From positions 1 to 15,859 of the forward strand of contig DKJQ01000219.1 in assembly GCA_002454845.1 (NCBI GenBank): a stretch of 15,859 nucleotides of DNA, read 5' to 3'. A program made the position numbers and the translations under genes. Under the pieces are notes generated by a model. It saw only the letters and a list, made by a program, of their open reading frames with translations. It did no database searches and was not told where the DNA came from. Source of the stretch: Ignavibacteria bacterium UBA6688 (GTDB lineage Bacteria; Bacteroidota; Ignavibacteria; UBA10030). The number at the start of each line of letters is the position of its first letter. Position 1 is the stretch's first letter. Below, one piece after another: positions 7,851-14,883 of this stretch.

Positions 7851-10058
7851 ATGGCTTCATACTCGTTTAAGAAAAACGTCCTCCCTCTTCTCAACAAGAT
7901 TGCGATCGGCCTGGGGATCGGTGTGTTGGTTGTTCTCCTCACCCAGGATTTTCTTTTTGAGATCGATTTTGTCAAGAAGATCGATTACCTGACCATCGAC
8001 TACCGGTCCCAACTCCGCCATGAGCGGCTGAGGGCGAGCGGACAGTTGAAGGACGTCAAGGCTCAGGGAGATGTCGTCATCGTCGGGATCGATGAGAGCG
8101 ACAGCAAGGCACTTCCCGAGGCCTTCCCCTTCCCACGCTCCTATTACGCCCACTTGATTGGTAACCTTCAAAAAGCCGGTGTGCGCGCGATCGCGATCGA
8201 TATTACCCTGACGTCGCTGCGCGATAGCGCCTCCGACGCGATGATGGACAGTGTGCTCTCCGCGTACGATAACATCGTTCTCGCCGTCAAGGCGGAAGAC
8301 GTCACCGGCGGGGGGCGCTACTTCCTCCGGTCAACGGAACGAACTTATGACAACGCCTTTTATAAGCCCGGCCGCCGGGTAGGGATTGTCAGCATTGCAG
8401 GAAAAGACCGCGATGATGTGGCCCGCCGTTACCTGCCGATGATGTACATCGGGGACTACCTGACCCCCACGTTCTCCTTTGCCACGCTCAATGTCGCCCT
8501 TGGCCTCTCCGATTCGGCTGTCGTCGCGTACGATGACGAACATTTTTATCTGAAGGATCGGGTCATCCCGATGATCGATAACGTTTCCTTCATGATGAGC
8601 TACTACGGGCCGAACGAGACATTCCGCTACATCCCGTTCGCTGAAGTCATCGACGATGAGACCTTTCAGACCAATGACGAGATCGAACTGGAGGAGGAGA
8701 TCAACATGTTCGATGAAAGCACGATCTCGTTGCTGAAGGATAAGATTGTTCTGATTGGGTCCAAAATGGCGGAAGAGCGGGATATCCATGCCGTGCCAAT
8801 CCCGAATCCCGACGGCAGCGCGTCGATGAACGGTGTGGAGATTCACGCCACGGCAATTCAGAACGTGCTCGACGGCAGCTACATCGTGCGCGCAGATCGA
8901 ACCGTTGAAATCATCCTCATCATCTTTCTCTCGCTGATCTCCTTCCTCGGCATCCTGAAGATCAAGCAACTCAAGATCCGTTACGTTGCATTCCTCGAGA
9001 TTGGTGCCGTGGTGCTTGTACTCTTGATCGTCTTTGGAATTTTCGAAATCGGACTTCTCTCGTTCACCAATAACAATACCTTGATCAATATTGTCAACCC
9101 GAGCCTCGCCGTGGTTCTTGCCTATTTCGGGACCGCGGTGTACCAGTACCTGGCGGAGCGGCAACAAAAAGCGTTGATCAAGAATGTCTTCAGTCACTAT
9201 ATCAGCGCCGCGGTGGTGAACGAACTGGTCACCAATCCCGACAAGGCCAAGCTGGGTGGTGACCGGCGGGAGTTGACAATTTTCTTCTCGGACATTGCCG
9301 GATTTACATCGATTTCCGAGGTGTTCTCCAACAAGCCCGAGGGACTCGTGGAGTTGTTGAACGAGTATCTCGACGAGATGACCACCATCGTCCTCAAACA
9401 TGAAGGGACGCTTGATAAGTACGAAGGGGATGCCATCATGGCTTTTTGGGGCGCTCCCATACCCCAAAAGGACCATGCGCTCCGTACATGCCTTGCAGCG
9501 CTTGAAATGCAGAAACGGCTTGCCGTCCTCCGTCCCAAGTGGAAGAAAGAGGGGAAACCCCCGCTCGAGGTCCGCTGCGGCGTCAATACCGGCGTTGTCA
9601 TCGTCGGTAACATGGGGGGAAAGGACCGGTTTGATTATACGGTGATCGGCGACAGTGTGAACCTGGCCTCACGCCTCGAAGGGGCGAACAAGCAATATGG
9701 TTCCAATATCATGATCAGCGACATGACGTACCAGCAGGTGAAGGAGAAGGTCATGGTGCGTGAGCTGGATTTGATCCAGGTCAAGGGGAAAACGGAACCC
9801 GTAAAGGTCTGGGAATTGCTCGGCACGACCGGCATGTCGATGACCGATACGCAAAAACAGTCATTGGAATTGTATGAAGAGGGATTAAAGCTGTACCGGG
9901 ATCGCAAGTGGGAAGAGGCGATCGCCTATTTTACGCAATCGAAAGCGCTCGACGCTTCGTGCAACGTCGCGGAAATTTACGCGCAGCGTGCCAGCCTGTA
10001 TCAACTGAATCCGCCGCCGCCGGAGTGGAACGGCGTGTTCGTGATGACGTCAAAATAG
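7851..10058 (+). CDS. CHASE2-domain adenylate cyclase (class III)
   Basis: This 735-residue inner-membrane sensor enzyme should make cAMP from ATP. An N-terminal helix (about 14-31) leads into an extracytoplasmic CHASE2 domain (about 40-345; DVVIVGIDESD at 74-84, RAIAIDITL at 112-120, KIVLIGSK at 298-305). Three helices follow (about 352-369, 378-403, 410-433). The cyclase domain (about 470-655) keeps both metal aspartates, D481 (FFSDIAGFTS) and D527 (DKYEGD), the purine-selecting pair K523 and T597 expected for adenylate cyclases, and transition-state residues N604 and R608 (VNLASRLEGANK). A TPR-like helical pair covers about 667-700 (LELYEEGLKLYRDRKWEEAI). GGGGGT at 7841-7846 is a wobble-pairing ribosome site 4 nt before the ATG. 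It follows the exported-protein genes on the same strand and ends at a bidirectional terminator. The CHASE2 ligand is unknown. Confidence 0.95.
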   Translation: MASYSFKKNVLPLLNKIAIGLGIGVLVVLLTQDFLFEIDFVKKIDYLTIDYRSQLRHERLRASGQLKDVKAQGDVVIVGIDESDSKALPEAFPFPRSYYAHLIGNLQKAGVRAIAIDITLTSLRDSASDAMMDSVLSAYDNIVLAVKAEDVTGGGRYFLRSTERTYDNAFYKPGRRVGIVSIAGKDRDDVARRYLPMMYIGDYLTPTFSFATLNVALGLSDSAVVAYDDEHFYLKDRVIPMIDNVSFMMSYYGPNETFRYIPFAEVIDDETFQTNDEIELEEEINMFDESTISLLKDKIVLIGSKMAEERDIHAVPIPNPDGSASMNGVEIHATAIQNVLDGSYIVRADRTVEIILIIFLSLISFLGILKIKQLKIRYVAFLEIGAVVLVLLIVFGIFEIGLLSFTNNNTLINIVNPSLAVVLAYFGTAVYQYLAERQQKALIKNVFSHYISAAVVNELVTNPDKAKLGGDRRELTIFFSDIAGFTSISEVFSNKPEGLVELLNEYLDEMTTIVLKHEGTLDKYEGDAIMAFWGAPIPQKDHALRTCLAALEMQKRLAVLRPKWKKEGKPPLEVRCGVNTGVVIVGNMGGKDRFDYTVIGDSVNLASRLEGANKQYGSNIMISDMTYQQVKEKVMVRELDLIQVKGKTEPVKVWELLGTTGMSMTDTQKQSLELYEEGLKLYRDRKWEEAIAYFTQSKALDASCNVAEIYAQRASLYQLNPPPPEWNGVFVMTSK

Positions 10059-10090
10059 CGTACGGTTCAAACGAGCCACGTGTTTCAATG

Positions 10091-10125
10091 AAAAAGCCCG
10101 CAAGAAATTCCGCGGGCTTTTTTTT
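10091..10125. terminator. Bidirectional intrinsic terminator between convergent genes
   Basis: AAAAAGCCCGC (10091-10101) pairs perfectly with GCGGGCTTTTT (10112-10122) over 11 bp with a 10-nt loop; eight T residues (10118-10125) follow on the plus strand and five on the minus strand. It lies between the cyclase stop at 10058 and the convergent PorV-like stop at 10160, so it can end transcription from both sides. Confidence 0.92.
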
Positions 10126-10159
10126 GTTCAACAAGTCTCCGTGTACTGAAACGACGGCT

Positions 10160-11182
10160 TTACTTCCCCGTCATTCGCGCATACTGCTCATCTTCCAGGA
10201 TGAACCGGAGCGAAATTCGGTGCGTCTTCCCCAAATTATCCACCACATTGTTAAACTGAACGAACGAATAGTCGATGTCCAGCTTGCGAAGGTGGAGGCC
10301 CGCTCCCAGGCTGATCTGGTCGAGATCGTTGTATCCCACGCGAAGGGCTACCGTTTTTTTGAAATCGAACTCCAGCCCTACATGCGGGTCGATGCTTACG
10401 GGTCCAACATGAGCGACGGAAGCAAATGCTCTGTTTTCAAAACGAAGGTCCACATCGACCGTAGGGGCAAACGTCCCTCCCAGGAATTCGATAAGATACG
10501 CCGAGCCAAGTTTGAGTGTGGGGGTGATTAATTCGGTCCGTCCGGTGCTCCAGGCAACGAGCGTGGTGGTGATATCCTGCGCGTTCAGGCCGAGGGTGAA
10601 ATTCGTGAAGGGGGAGTAGAGAATACCGACATCGAACCCGATCCCGGTTGCAGAATGTTCCGCAAGGTCCCGGCGAATAAGCTTCACGTTTGCACCGTAG
10701 GAAAACTCGGGGGTGGATTGTTTGGCGTAGGTGAAATACAACGCCCAATCAGCGGCATTGAAATAGGTGATCTTATCATAATCGAGCCGGTCGACCTGAT
10801 CAAAAATCCCGTTTCCGTTGTTGTCGATCCATGCATTCCGGGTATCGGGAATGCCATCTACCCCCAGCCGCAACATGCTCACTCCCAGGCTCACGTCGGC
10901 ACCGTACGGGATCGCCACCGAGGCAAAATCATAGTTGACCAGGTTCCCGAATCGTTCATCGTGCATCACGATGACTTCGGGATATTGAATGCGAGAGAGG
11001 GCGCCGGGGTTCCAATAGCCCGCTGTAGCATCATGGGCGAGGGCGACATACGCTCCTCCAAGTCCCAGAGCTCTCCCCCCCGCACCGTTTGCCATGAACT
11101 CCCCGCCGTACTTCGCAACGGTCTGTCCAAAAACGAACGACCCGGAGAAACATATAGCCAGAACGAGAATGGTCGATTTCAC
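10160..11182 (-). CDS. PorV/PorQ-family outer-membrane beta-barrel protein
   Basis: This 340-residue protein carries a signal peptide (ILVLAICFSGSFVFG, cleavage near residue 19) and the N-terminal signature of the PorV/PorQ (UPF0164) family: GGRALGLGGAYVALAHD at 35-51 and YWNPGAL at 56-62, followed by amphipathic beta-strands to the end. In Bacteroidota some members, such as PorV, serve the type IX secretion system; many others in FCB genomes have no assigned role, and no other type IX gene is in this window. Residues 120-128 (DNNGNGIFD) form a DxNxNGxxD loop that could bind calcium. I chose a GTG start at 11182 because AGGAG lies 6 nt upstream on the minus strand and a signal peptide follows; in-frame upstream starts would add about 41 residues without a signal and run through a stem-loop. 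It converges with the cyclase gene. Confidence 0.85.
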   Translation of the reverse strand: MKSTILVLAICFSGSFVFGQTVAKYGGEFMANGAGGRALGLGGAYVALAHDATAGYWNPGALSRIQYPEVIVMHDERFGNLVNYDFASVAIPYGADVSLGVSMLRLGVDGIPDTRNAWIDNNGNGIFDQVDRLDYDKITYFNAADWALYFTYAKQSTPEFSYGANVKLIRRDLAEHSATGIGFDVGILYSPFTNFTLGLNAQDITTTLVAWSTGRTELITPTLKLGSAYLIEFLGGTFAPTVDVDLRFENRAFASVAHVGPVSIDPHVGLEFDFKKTVALRVGYNDLDQISLGAGLHLRKLDIDYSFVQFNNVVDNLGKTHRISLRFILEDEQYARMTGK

Positions 11183-11202
11183 GACAGGCTCCTGAAGAAA
11201 TG

Positions 11203-11227
11203 AAAAACCCCGACGTGATGGTCGGGG
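11203..11227 (-). promoter_or_regulatory. Terminator-like hairpin in leader of PorV-like gene
   Basis: Read on the minus strand, CCCCGAC (11227-11221) pairs perfectly with GTCGGGG (11214-11208) over a 6-nt loop and is followed by five U residues (11207-11203). It sits only about 10 nt upstream of the AGGAG of the PorV-like gene and no minus-strand gene is visible just upstream of it. A terminator placed between promoter and gene suggests transcription attenuation; alternatively it is a stabilising 5' hairpin. Confidence 0.6.
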
Positions 11228-11358
11228 CTCAAACGGCAAATTCCTCTCGCAGAAAAGATGCGTGTAACGAGAAGAGATTAGAGACCCCTCCACCATCAAA
11301 AGCACACCAAATCAATCTCTAACAACGTGTCGCTTTTCGCTCCTTTTATGCTGGGCTC

Positions 11359-11387
11359 AAGTTAGAAGAAATCGGATTAATTGTCAA
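11359..11387 (-). promoter_or_regulatory. Candidate promoter for PorV-like gene
   Basis: On the minus strand a perfect TTGACA (11387-11382) is followed after exactly 17 bp by TAACTT (11364-11359), a weak -10 match. Transcription would start near 11350 and give a leader of about 170 nt before the GTG at 11182. The gap 11183-11510 holds no convincing gene; besides this promoter it contains the leader hairpin and an AGAGATT/AATCTCT inverted pair on the minus strand. Confidence 0.4.
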
Positions 11388-11510
11388 GTTTGTTGAATTG
11401 TTGGCAGTTGTTTCCAGACAGTTCATCGAATGCGGCTTGACTTTCCACGCAAAAAATCGTAGCCTCAACAGGTTTTTTTCATGGTCCCTCGAAAACGTTG
11501 AATTCTCGCT

Positions 11511-11810
11511 ATGCCTCGTGTACCCCATGTTTTTGTGCTGTACTCCTCCCGTCACCACCGGTGCGGCCAGTTTATCGAGCGGGCGGATTTCAGGGTTCAA
11601 TCCGAAGACGATCTCCTCGCCTGGTCAAGGGACCTTAACAACAATGGAACGGTCAAGCCGCTGACTCTGCACTGCGTTGCCTGCTCTGTGGATTTTTCTC
11701 CAACACACCTTCGCATCATCGAGGACATCGATCCCAAGCCAAGGACCCTCGTTCCGGAAATCGAGATCAAACATTTCATTCCCCAGGACTGGATTGCGAA
11801 GCGATCCTGA
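11511..11810 (+). CDS. Possible small hypothetical protein (99 residues)
   Basis: I do not recognise this product. In favour of a real gene: codon choice resembles neighbouring genes (GAG, AAG, ATC and CTC common), it is the best open frame in the 11183-12064 gap, and the composition is that of a soluble protein, with an acidic, hydrophobic C-terminal half and no signal peptide or membrane segment. Residues 56-59 (CVAC) form one CxxC pair, and a further cysteine is at 18. Against it: no Shine-Dalgarno sequence precedes the ATG at 11511, and the opening residues are arginine/histidine-rich. It is on the same strand as the dodecin gene, 254 bp upstream of it. A decayed or misplaced start is possible. 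Confidence 0.45.
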   Translation: MPRVPHVFVLYSSRHHRCGQFIERADFRVQSEDDLLAWSRDLNNNGTVKPLTLHCVACSVDFSPTHLRIIEDIDPKPRTLVPEIEIKHFIPQDWIAKRS

Positions 11811-11858
11811 CGGAATCTGCAAAAAGGAACAATCATCCACAGTCGGGGGAGCACTGTA

Positions 11859-11936
11859 GCCGGAGGGCCGGAGGCGTACAACTGAAACGTGCGTTAGCAC
11901 GTTACGTATTGGAACTGTGCTGAACCCATACGTGAC
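11859..11936. repeat. Structured non-coding element, REP-like
   Basis: The stretch holds a tandem pair of GCCGGAGG (11859-11866 and 11867-11874), a perfect 7-bp hairpin AACGTGC-gtta-GCACGTT (11886-11903) and a second stem GTTACGTAT (11901-11909) with ATACGTGAC (11928-11936), 9 bp with one wobble. The two stems share 11901-11903, so they are partly exclusive. No ORF uses it convincingly. It may be a dispersed palindromic repeat or the fold of a small RNA. Confidence 0.45.
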
Positions 11937-12064
11937 AGCCACCGTCAGAACCGAATGCCAATCGCTTTCCTTCAAAATCTAAATCATTCGCGTTCCGTCG
12001 TGAACTTCGTGAAAAAAAGAATAACCGTTATTCAACTCAACCTCGCTCAACTCCAGGAGTTCCC

Positions 12065-12271
12065 ATGAACAACATCTACAAACACATCGAGCTCACCGGC
12101 ACATCTTCCACCAGCATTGAGGACGCCATCCAGGGGGCCGTTGCACGTGCCTCCCATTCCGTGCGCAATATGCGCTGGATGCAGGTTCTGGAAACGCGCG
12201 GGCACATCAACGGCGGGAAGGTCGATCAGTGGCAGGTAACCATTAAGGTGGGCTTTACGCTGGAAGAGTGA
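12065..12271 (+). CDS. Dodecin family flavin-binding protein
   Basis: This 68-residue protein matches bacterial dodecins over its full length. Dodecins assemble into hollow dodecamers that bind flavins (FMN or riboflavin-type) and are thought to store or buffer free flavin in the cytoplasm. The family pattern is complete: YKHIELTGTS at 5-14, the helix SIEDAIQGAVARAS at 17-30, RNMRWMQVLETRGHI at 34-48 and QWQVTIKVGF at 55-64. W38 matches the tryptophan that stacks on the isoalloxazine ring and Q57 the glutamine that contacts it. AGGAG at 12055-12059 lies 5 nt before the ATG, fixing the start. It appears to be a single-gene unit, convergent with the amidase gene; the 12272-12340 gap between them shows no clear terminator. 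Confidence 0.95.
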   Translation: MNNIYKHIELTGTSSTSIEDAIQGAVARASHSVRNMRWMQVLETRGHINGGKVDQWQVTIKVGFTLEE

Positions 12272-12340
12272 TTCGATCGCAGCAAGTACAAGAACGAAGG
12301 GAAGAGAACGGAGCGGGATGCCTGGGGGACAGGTCCACGA

Positions 12341-13069
12341 TCACCGTGCAAACCGGCGTTCGATGACTCGTTGAATGACTTCGCCGATTTTCTGCTGGTT
12401 TTCCGGATTGCGGAGAAACTCAGCGCTGACGCCATTGTCTCCAATCTCCAGCAGAACCCGGATTGGGGCATAATTAATATTTTCATCCAGGCTGTAAAAA
12501 GCGCGCTTGGTCGTTTCACGGCAGCGGTAGTCGTTCCGCCCCGTTGAGCTGTCAAACAACACACCGCGATTCTCGAGGTTCGTCACTCTGCAAATCTCCG
12601 ATACAAGCTCTTCCGCGAGCACGCGATTCTGTTGTTCGTACTCGTCCCCCTCATGAATAAATCCCCAGCAGGCATGTCTGCGCGTTCCGCCGTTGTTGTG
12701 GACGGAGACAAAAACGTCAGGACGGCGTTTGTTTGATTCCTGCAGCTCATACGTATACCCGGAAATCCTGCCTAGCGTGTCGAGGGCCGCTGTATGGGCG
12801 ATGACGGTGTTGCTCCCCTGCCGGGCATGATGAACCGACTCGACATCGTGACTCCAAACCCTGTATACTTGCACGACGCCGGTCGAAGCTGCCATGGCCG
12901 CTTCAACGATACCGTTACAGACGTCCGCTTCGTTGAAATCCCTGCCGGTGTCGGTTTGATGAGAGGGTTGGTAGATCACCACCGGGGTTCGAACGGCCAT
13001 TTCTCTGGTCGGGGAACAACCGACGGCAAAAAGGACCGCACCAAGAGTAAAGAAAGTGATCTGTTTCAT
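12341..13069 (-). CDS. Lipoprotein zinc amidase (Amidase_3-like)
   Basis: This 242-residue protein appears to be a membrane-attached N-acetylmuramoyl-L-alanine amidase, which would cut the bond between muramic acid and the peptide stem of peptidoglycan. A lipobox (FAVGC, C18) ends the signal peptide. Amidase_3 residues can be placed: H37 (QPSHQ), E47 (FNEADVCNGI), H124 (VFVSVHNNG) as zinc ligands and E208 (RVLLEIGD) as catalytic glutamate, followed by the usual N-x-E-FL turn. The first motif departs from the common DPGHGG, so substrate choice may differ. It is short for secreted amidases and has no separate wall-binding domain. There is no Shine-Dalgarno sequence; instead a run of nine C directly abuts the ATG. 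It is last of three minus-strand genes, 56 bp after the cNMP-binding gene, and probably cotranscribed. Confidence 0.8.
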   Translation of the reverse strand: MKQITFFTLGAVLFAVGCSPTREMAVRTPVVIYQPSHQTDTGRDFNEADVCNGIVEAAMAASTGVVQVYRVWSHDVESVHHARQGSNTVIAHTAALDTLGRISGYTYELQESNKRRPDVFVSVHNNGGTRRHACWGFIHEGDEYEQQNRVLAEELVSEICRVTNLENRGVLFDSSTGRNDYRCRETTKRAFYSLDENINYAPIRVLLEIGDNGVSAEFLRNPENQQKIGEVIQRVIERRFAR

Positions 13070-13078
13070 GGGGGGGGG
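13070..13078 (-). promoter_or_regulatory. C9 homopolymer abutting amidase start codon
   Basis: Nine G on the plus strand (13070-13078) read as nine C immediately before the ATG of the lipoprotein amidase. It replaces the place where a ribosome-binding site would be. Such tracts can change length by slipped-strand mispairing and can alter translation, but it could also carry a sequencing or assembly length error. Confidence 0.5.
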
Positions 13079-13125
13079 TTGGAAGGCTGATCTGTGGGGA
13101 GGAAAGGAACCGCAGCACCGGGAGT

Positions 13126-13518
13126 TCAGAACAGAGAAACTCTCTCCATGGAGTCACGCCAATCCTCAGTGGTTTTCACGACGCGCTCGGCCATGATCTT
13201 CATCATGTGTTTGATAACGGCCGGATAACTCGTGAGAAGTTCATCCACCGTAATGTGGACGTGCAGGAGGAGTGTGGATTCCTGCGCTATCATGGTCGCC
13301 GTACGCGGAACACTCAGGAGAAAACCCAATTCCCCGATGACGGTACCGGGCCTGGAGATCTCCGCAACGGAAAAGTCTCTCTTATAGACCCCGACCCTGC
13401 CGGAAAGAAGGACGTACCATCCATCGCTCGGCTCCCCTTCCGCCACAATCATCTCGCCGCTACGGTAGTATTCCTTTTTCGAAGGAAGGTCTGCCAGATT
13501 GTAAACATCGTGTGCCAT
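13126..13518 (-). CDS. Stand-alone cyclic-nucleotide-binding domain protein
   Basis: This 130-residue cytoplasmic protein consists of one cNMP-binding (CRP/PKA-type) domain. The beta-barrel spans about residues 20-90 (GEMIVAEGEPSDGWYVLLSG at 21-40, RVGVYKRD at 41-48), and the phosphate-binding cassette GELGFLLSVPRTAT at 62-75 keeps E63 and R72, which contact the ribose and cyclic phosphate, so binding looks intact. The remaining 40 residues form a helix-rich tail with no helix-turn-helix, so it is not a transcription factor by itself; it may act as a regulatory subunit through another protein. No good ribosome site precedes the ATG (13518). It sits between the dipeptidase gene (84 bp upstream) and the amidase gene (56 bp downstream). 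A cAMP-making cyclase is encoded 3 kb away. Confidence 0.88.
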   Translation of the reverse strand: MAHDVYNLADLPSKKEYYRSGEMIVAEGEPSDGWYVLLSGRVGVYKRDFSVAEISRPGTVIGELGFLLSVPRTATMIAQESTLLLHVHITVDELLTSYPAVIKHMMKIMAERVVKTTEDWRDSMERVSLF

Positions 13519-13602
13519 GACACGGTCAATGTACTTGTTCCCTCTTTGTTAGTCAACAAAAATGACGAATTTGTGATCCCTATCAATCGCCGGCCATAAC
13601 AA

Positions 13603-14883
13603 TCATCCCCGCTGTTGTTGCGTGGACACACGCTCCACGTCTTTCCACACCCTTAGAAGGTTCAATCCCCAAAGCTTCGCGATCTGTTCCTCGGTATATC
13701 CGCGCCGGACGAGCTCGACGGTGACGTTGAGTGTCTCGGCCGCGTTATTCCATCCCAGGACCCCGCCACCCCCGTCAAAGTCCGAACTGATCCCGACATG
13801 ATCGATCCCGATTAATTTGACAGCATGATCAACATGGTCGACAAAATCGCTGACCGTGACAGGCGTCAGCGGGTGCTTCTGGTCGATCGATCGCATCCGT
13901 TCGCGAAATGCGGTACGTTGTTCCTCTGAAAGTGCCTGCATCGTACGCCGCATTCCCCCCTGGCTTTCCGGCAAGCCGAACTCCCGGCGAAGTTCCGCAA
14001 CTGCTTTCTGGCGCTCCGGCGGAATTGGCTGGGTTTTGACGAAGCTGCCGAGCGCGACACACTGGATCACTCCGCCGTTCGCCCTTAGGGCAAGCAAGGT
14101 TTCATCATCCATGTTCCTGGGATTTTTGTTTACAGCCGCGGCGCCGGAATGCGACGCGATCACAGGAGCTTTCGAGAAGCGGATTGCATCGAGTGCCGTT
14201 TTCTTTGAAACGTGCGACACATCCACCATGATGCCGAGGCGATTCATTTCTGCGATGACCTGCCTGCCGAATTCGCTCACGCCGTTGTGTTCTGCTTCCG
14301 GTTCACCGGCAGCGGGGTTGGCAGAGTCACAAATATCATTGTGTCCGTTATGCGACAGGGTGATGTAGCGACCGCCCCGATCGTGGAATTCTTTCAGCTT
14401 TCTGAGGTCACGACCGATGGGCCATCCGTTCTCGATGCCGATGCAGGCAATGAGCTTGCCCTTCTTCTGGATGCGCGTCACATCATCCGCCGTGTAAGCG
14501 ATTTCGATCCGGTCCGGATACATCGTTTCCGCCATGCGATGGATGGCGTCAAATTTTTTGACCGCCTGGTTATACGCAGACGCATTCCCTTCCGCCGTGC
14601 GATCTCCCTGTCCGACGTAGACGATGAAGAACCCCGCATCCAGCCCCCCCGCCTTCATTTTTTGAAGGGTAACTTGACGCGGATTGTCGGGATTTCCCGG
14701 ATCGTCCTTCTCGGTTGCGAAGTCAGCCGAAATGTCGTCGTGAGTGTCGATCGTGATGACGCGATCATGGATGGCACGGGCTTTGGCAAGAAGGGCCTCG
14801 TCAGCGGTACGGGTCGGCTGTTGAGCGAATGCAACCGATGTGGACAGAAGGATGGAAAAAAAGAACACGAGGATGCGGTTCAT
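13603..14883 (-). CDS. Secreted membrane dipeptidase (peptidase family M19)
   Basis: This 426-residue zinc dipeptidase carries a signal peptide (MNRILVFFFSILLSTSVAFA, cleavage after residue 20) and so works outside the cytoplasm. All binuclear-site residues of the renal-dipeptidase family can be placed: H48 and D50 (IDTHDD), E151 (IGIENG), H224 (VDVSHVS) and H245 (IASHSG), with the catalytic-region SDFDG at 367-371. The C-terminal helix EEQIAKLWGLNLLRVW (398-413) is also typical. Members hydrolyse a range of dipeptides, in some cases D-amino-acid or peptidoglycan-derived ones; the substrate here is not known. AGGAG on the minus strand, 9 nt before the ATG at 14883, fixes the start. It is the first gene of the probable dipeptidase, cNMP-binding, amidase operon. 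Confidence 0.95.
   Translation of the reverse strand: MNRILVFFFSILLSTSVAFAQQPTRTADEALLAKARAIHDRVITIDTHDDISADFATEKDDPGNPDNPRQVTLQKMKAGGLDAGFFIVYVGQGDRTAEGNASAYNQAVKKFDAIHRMAETMYPDRIEIAYTADDVTRIQKKGKLIACIGIENGWPIGRDLRKLKEFHDRGGRYITLSHNGHNDICDSANPAAGEPEAEHNGVSEFGRQVIAEMNRLGIMVDVSHVSKKTALDAIRFSKAPVIASHSGAAAVNKNPRNMDDETLLALRANGGVIQCVALGSFVKTQPIPPERQKAVAELRREFGLPESQGGMRRTMQALSEEQRTAFRERMRSIDQKHPLTPVTVSDFVDHVDHAVKLIGIDHVGISSDFDGGGGVLGWNNAAETLNVTVELVRRGYTEEQIAKLWGLNLLRVWKDVERVSTQQQRG

Noticed and set aside
8331..9476. Minus-strand 381-residue open frame
   Set aside because: It is antisense to the CHASE2 cyclase and is extremely rich in H, D and E; the plus-strand protein has unambiguous motifs.
9908..10531. 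Plus-strand 207-residue frame across the convergent junction
   Set aside because: It runs out of the cyclase 3' end, through a strong bidirectional terminator and into antisense of the PorV-like gene.
10160..11182. Evidence for a type IX secretion locus
   Set aside because: Only one PorV/PorQ-like barrel is present; no other type IX component or C-terminal sorting domain is seen in the window.
11183..11305. N-terminal extension of the PorV-like protein
   Set aside because: It reads through the leader hairpin and would bury the signal peptide; the GTG at 11182 has AGGAG at correct spacing.
11625..11975. Minus-strand 116-residue frame
   Set aside because: It overlaps the structured repeat and the better plus-strand frame, with no ribosome site or domain.
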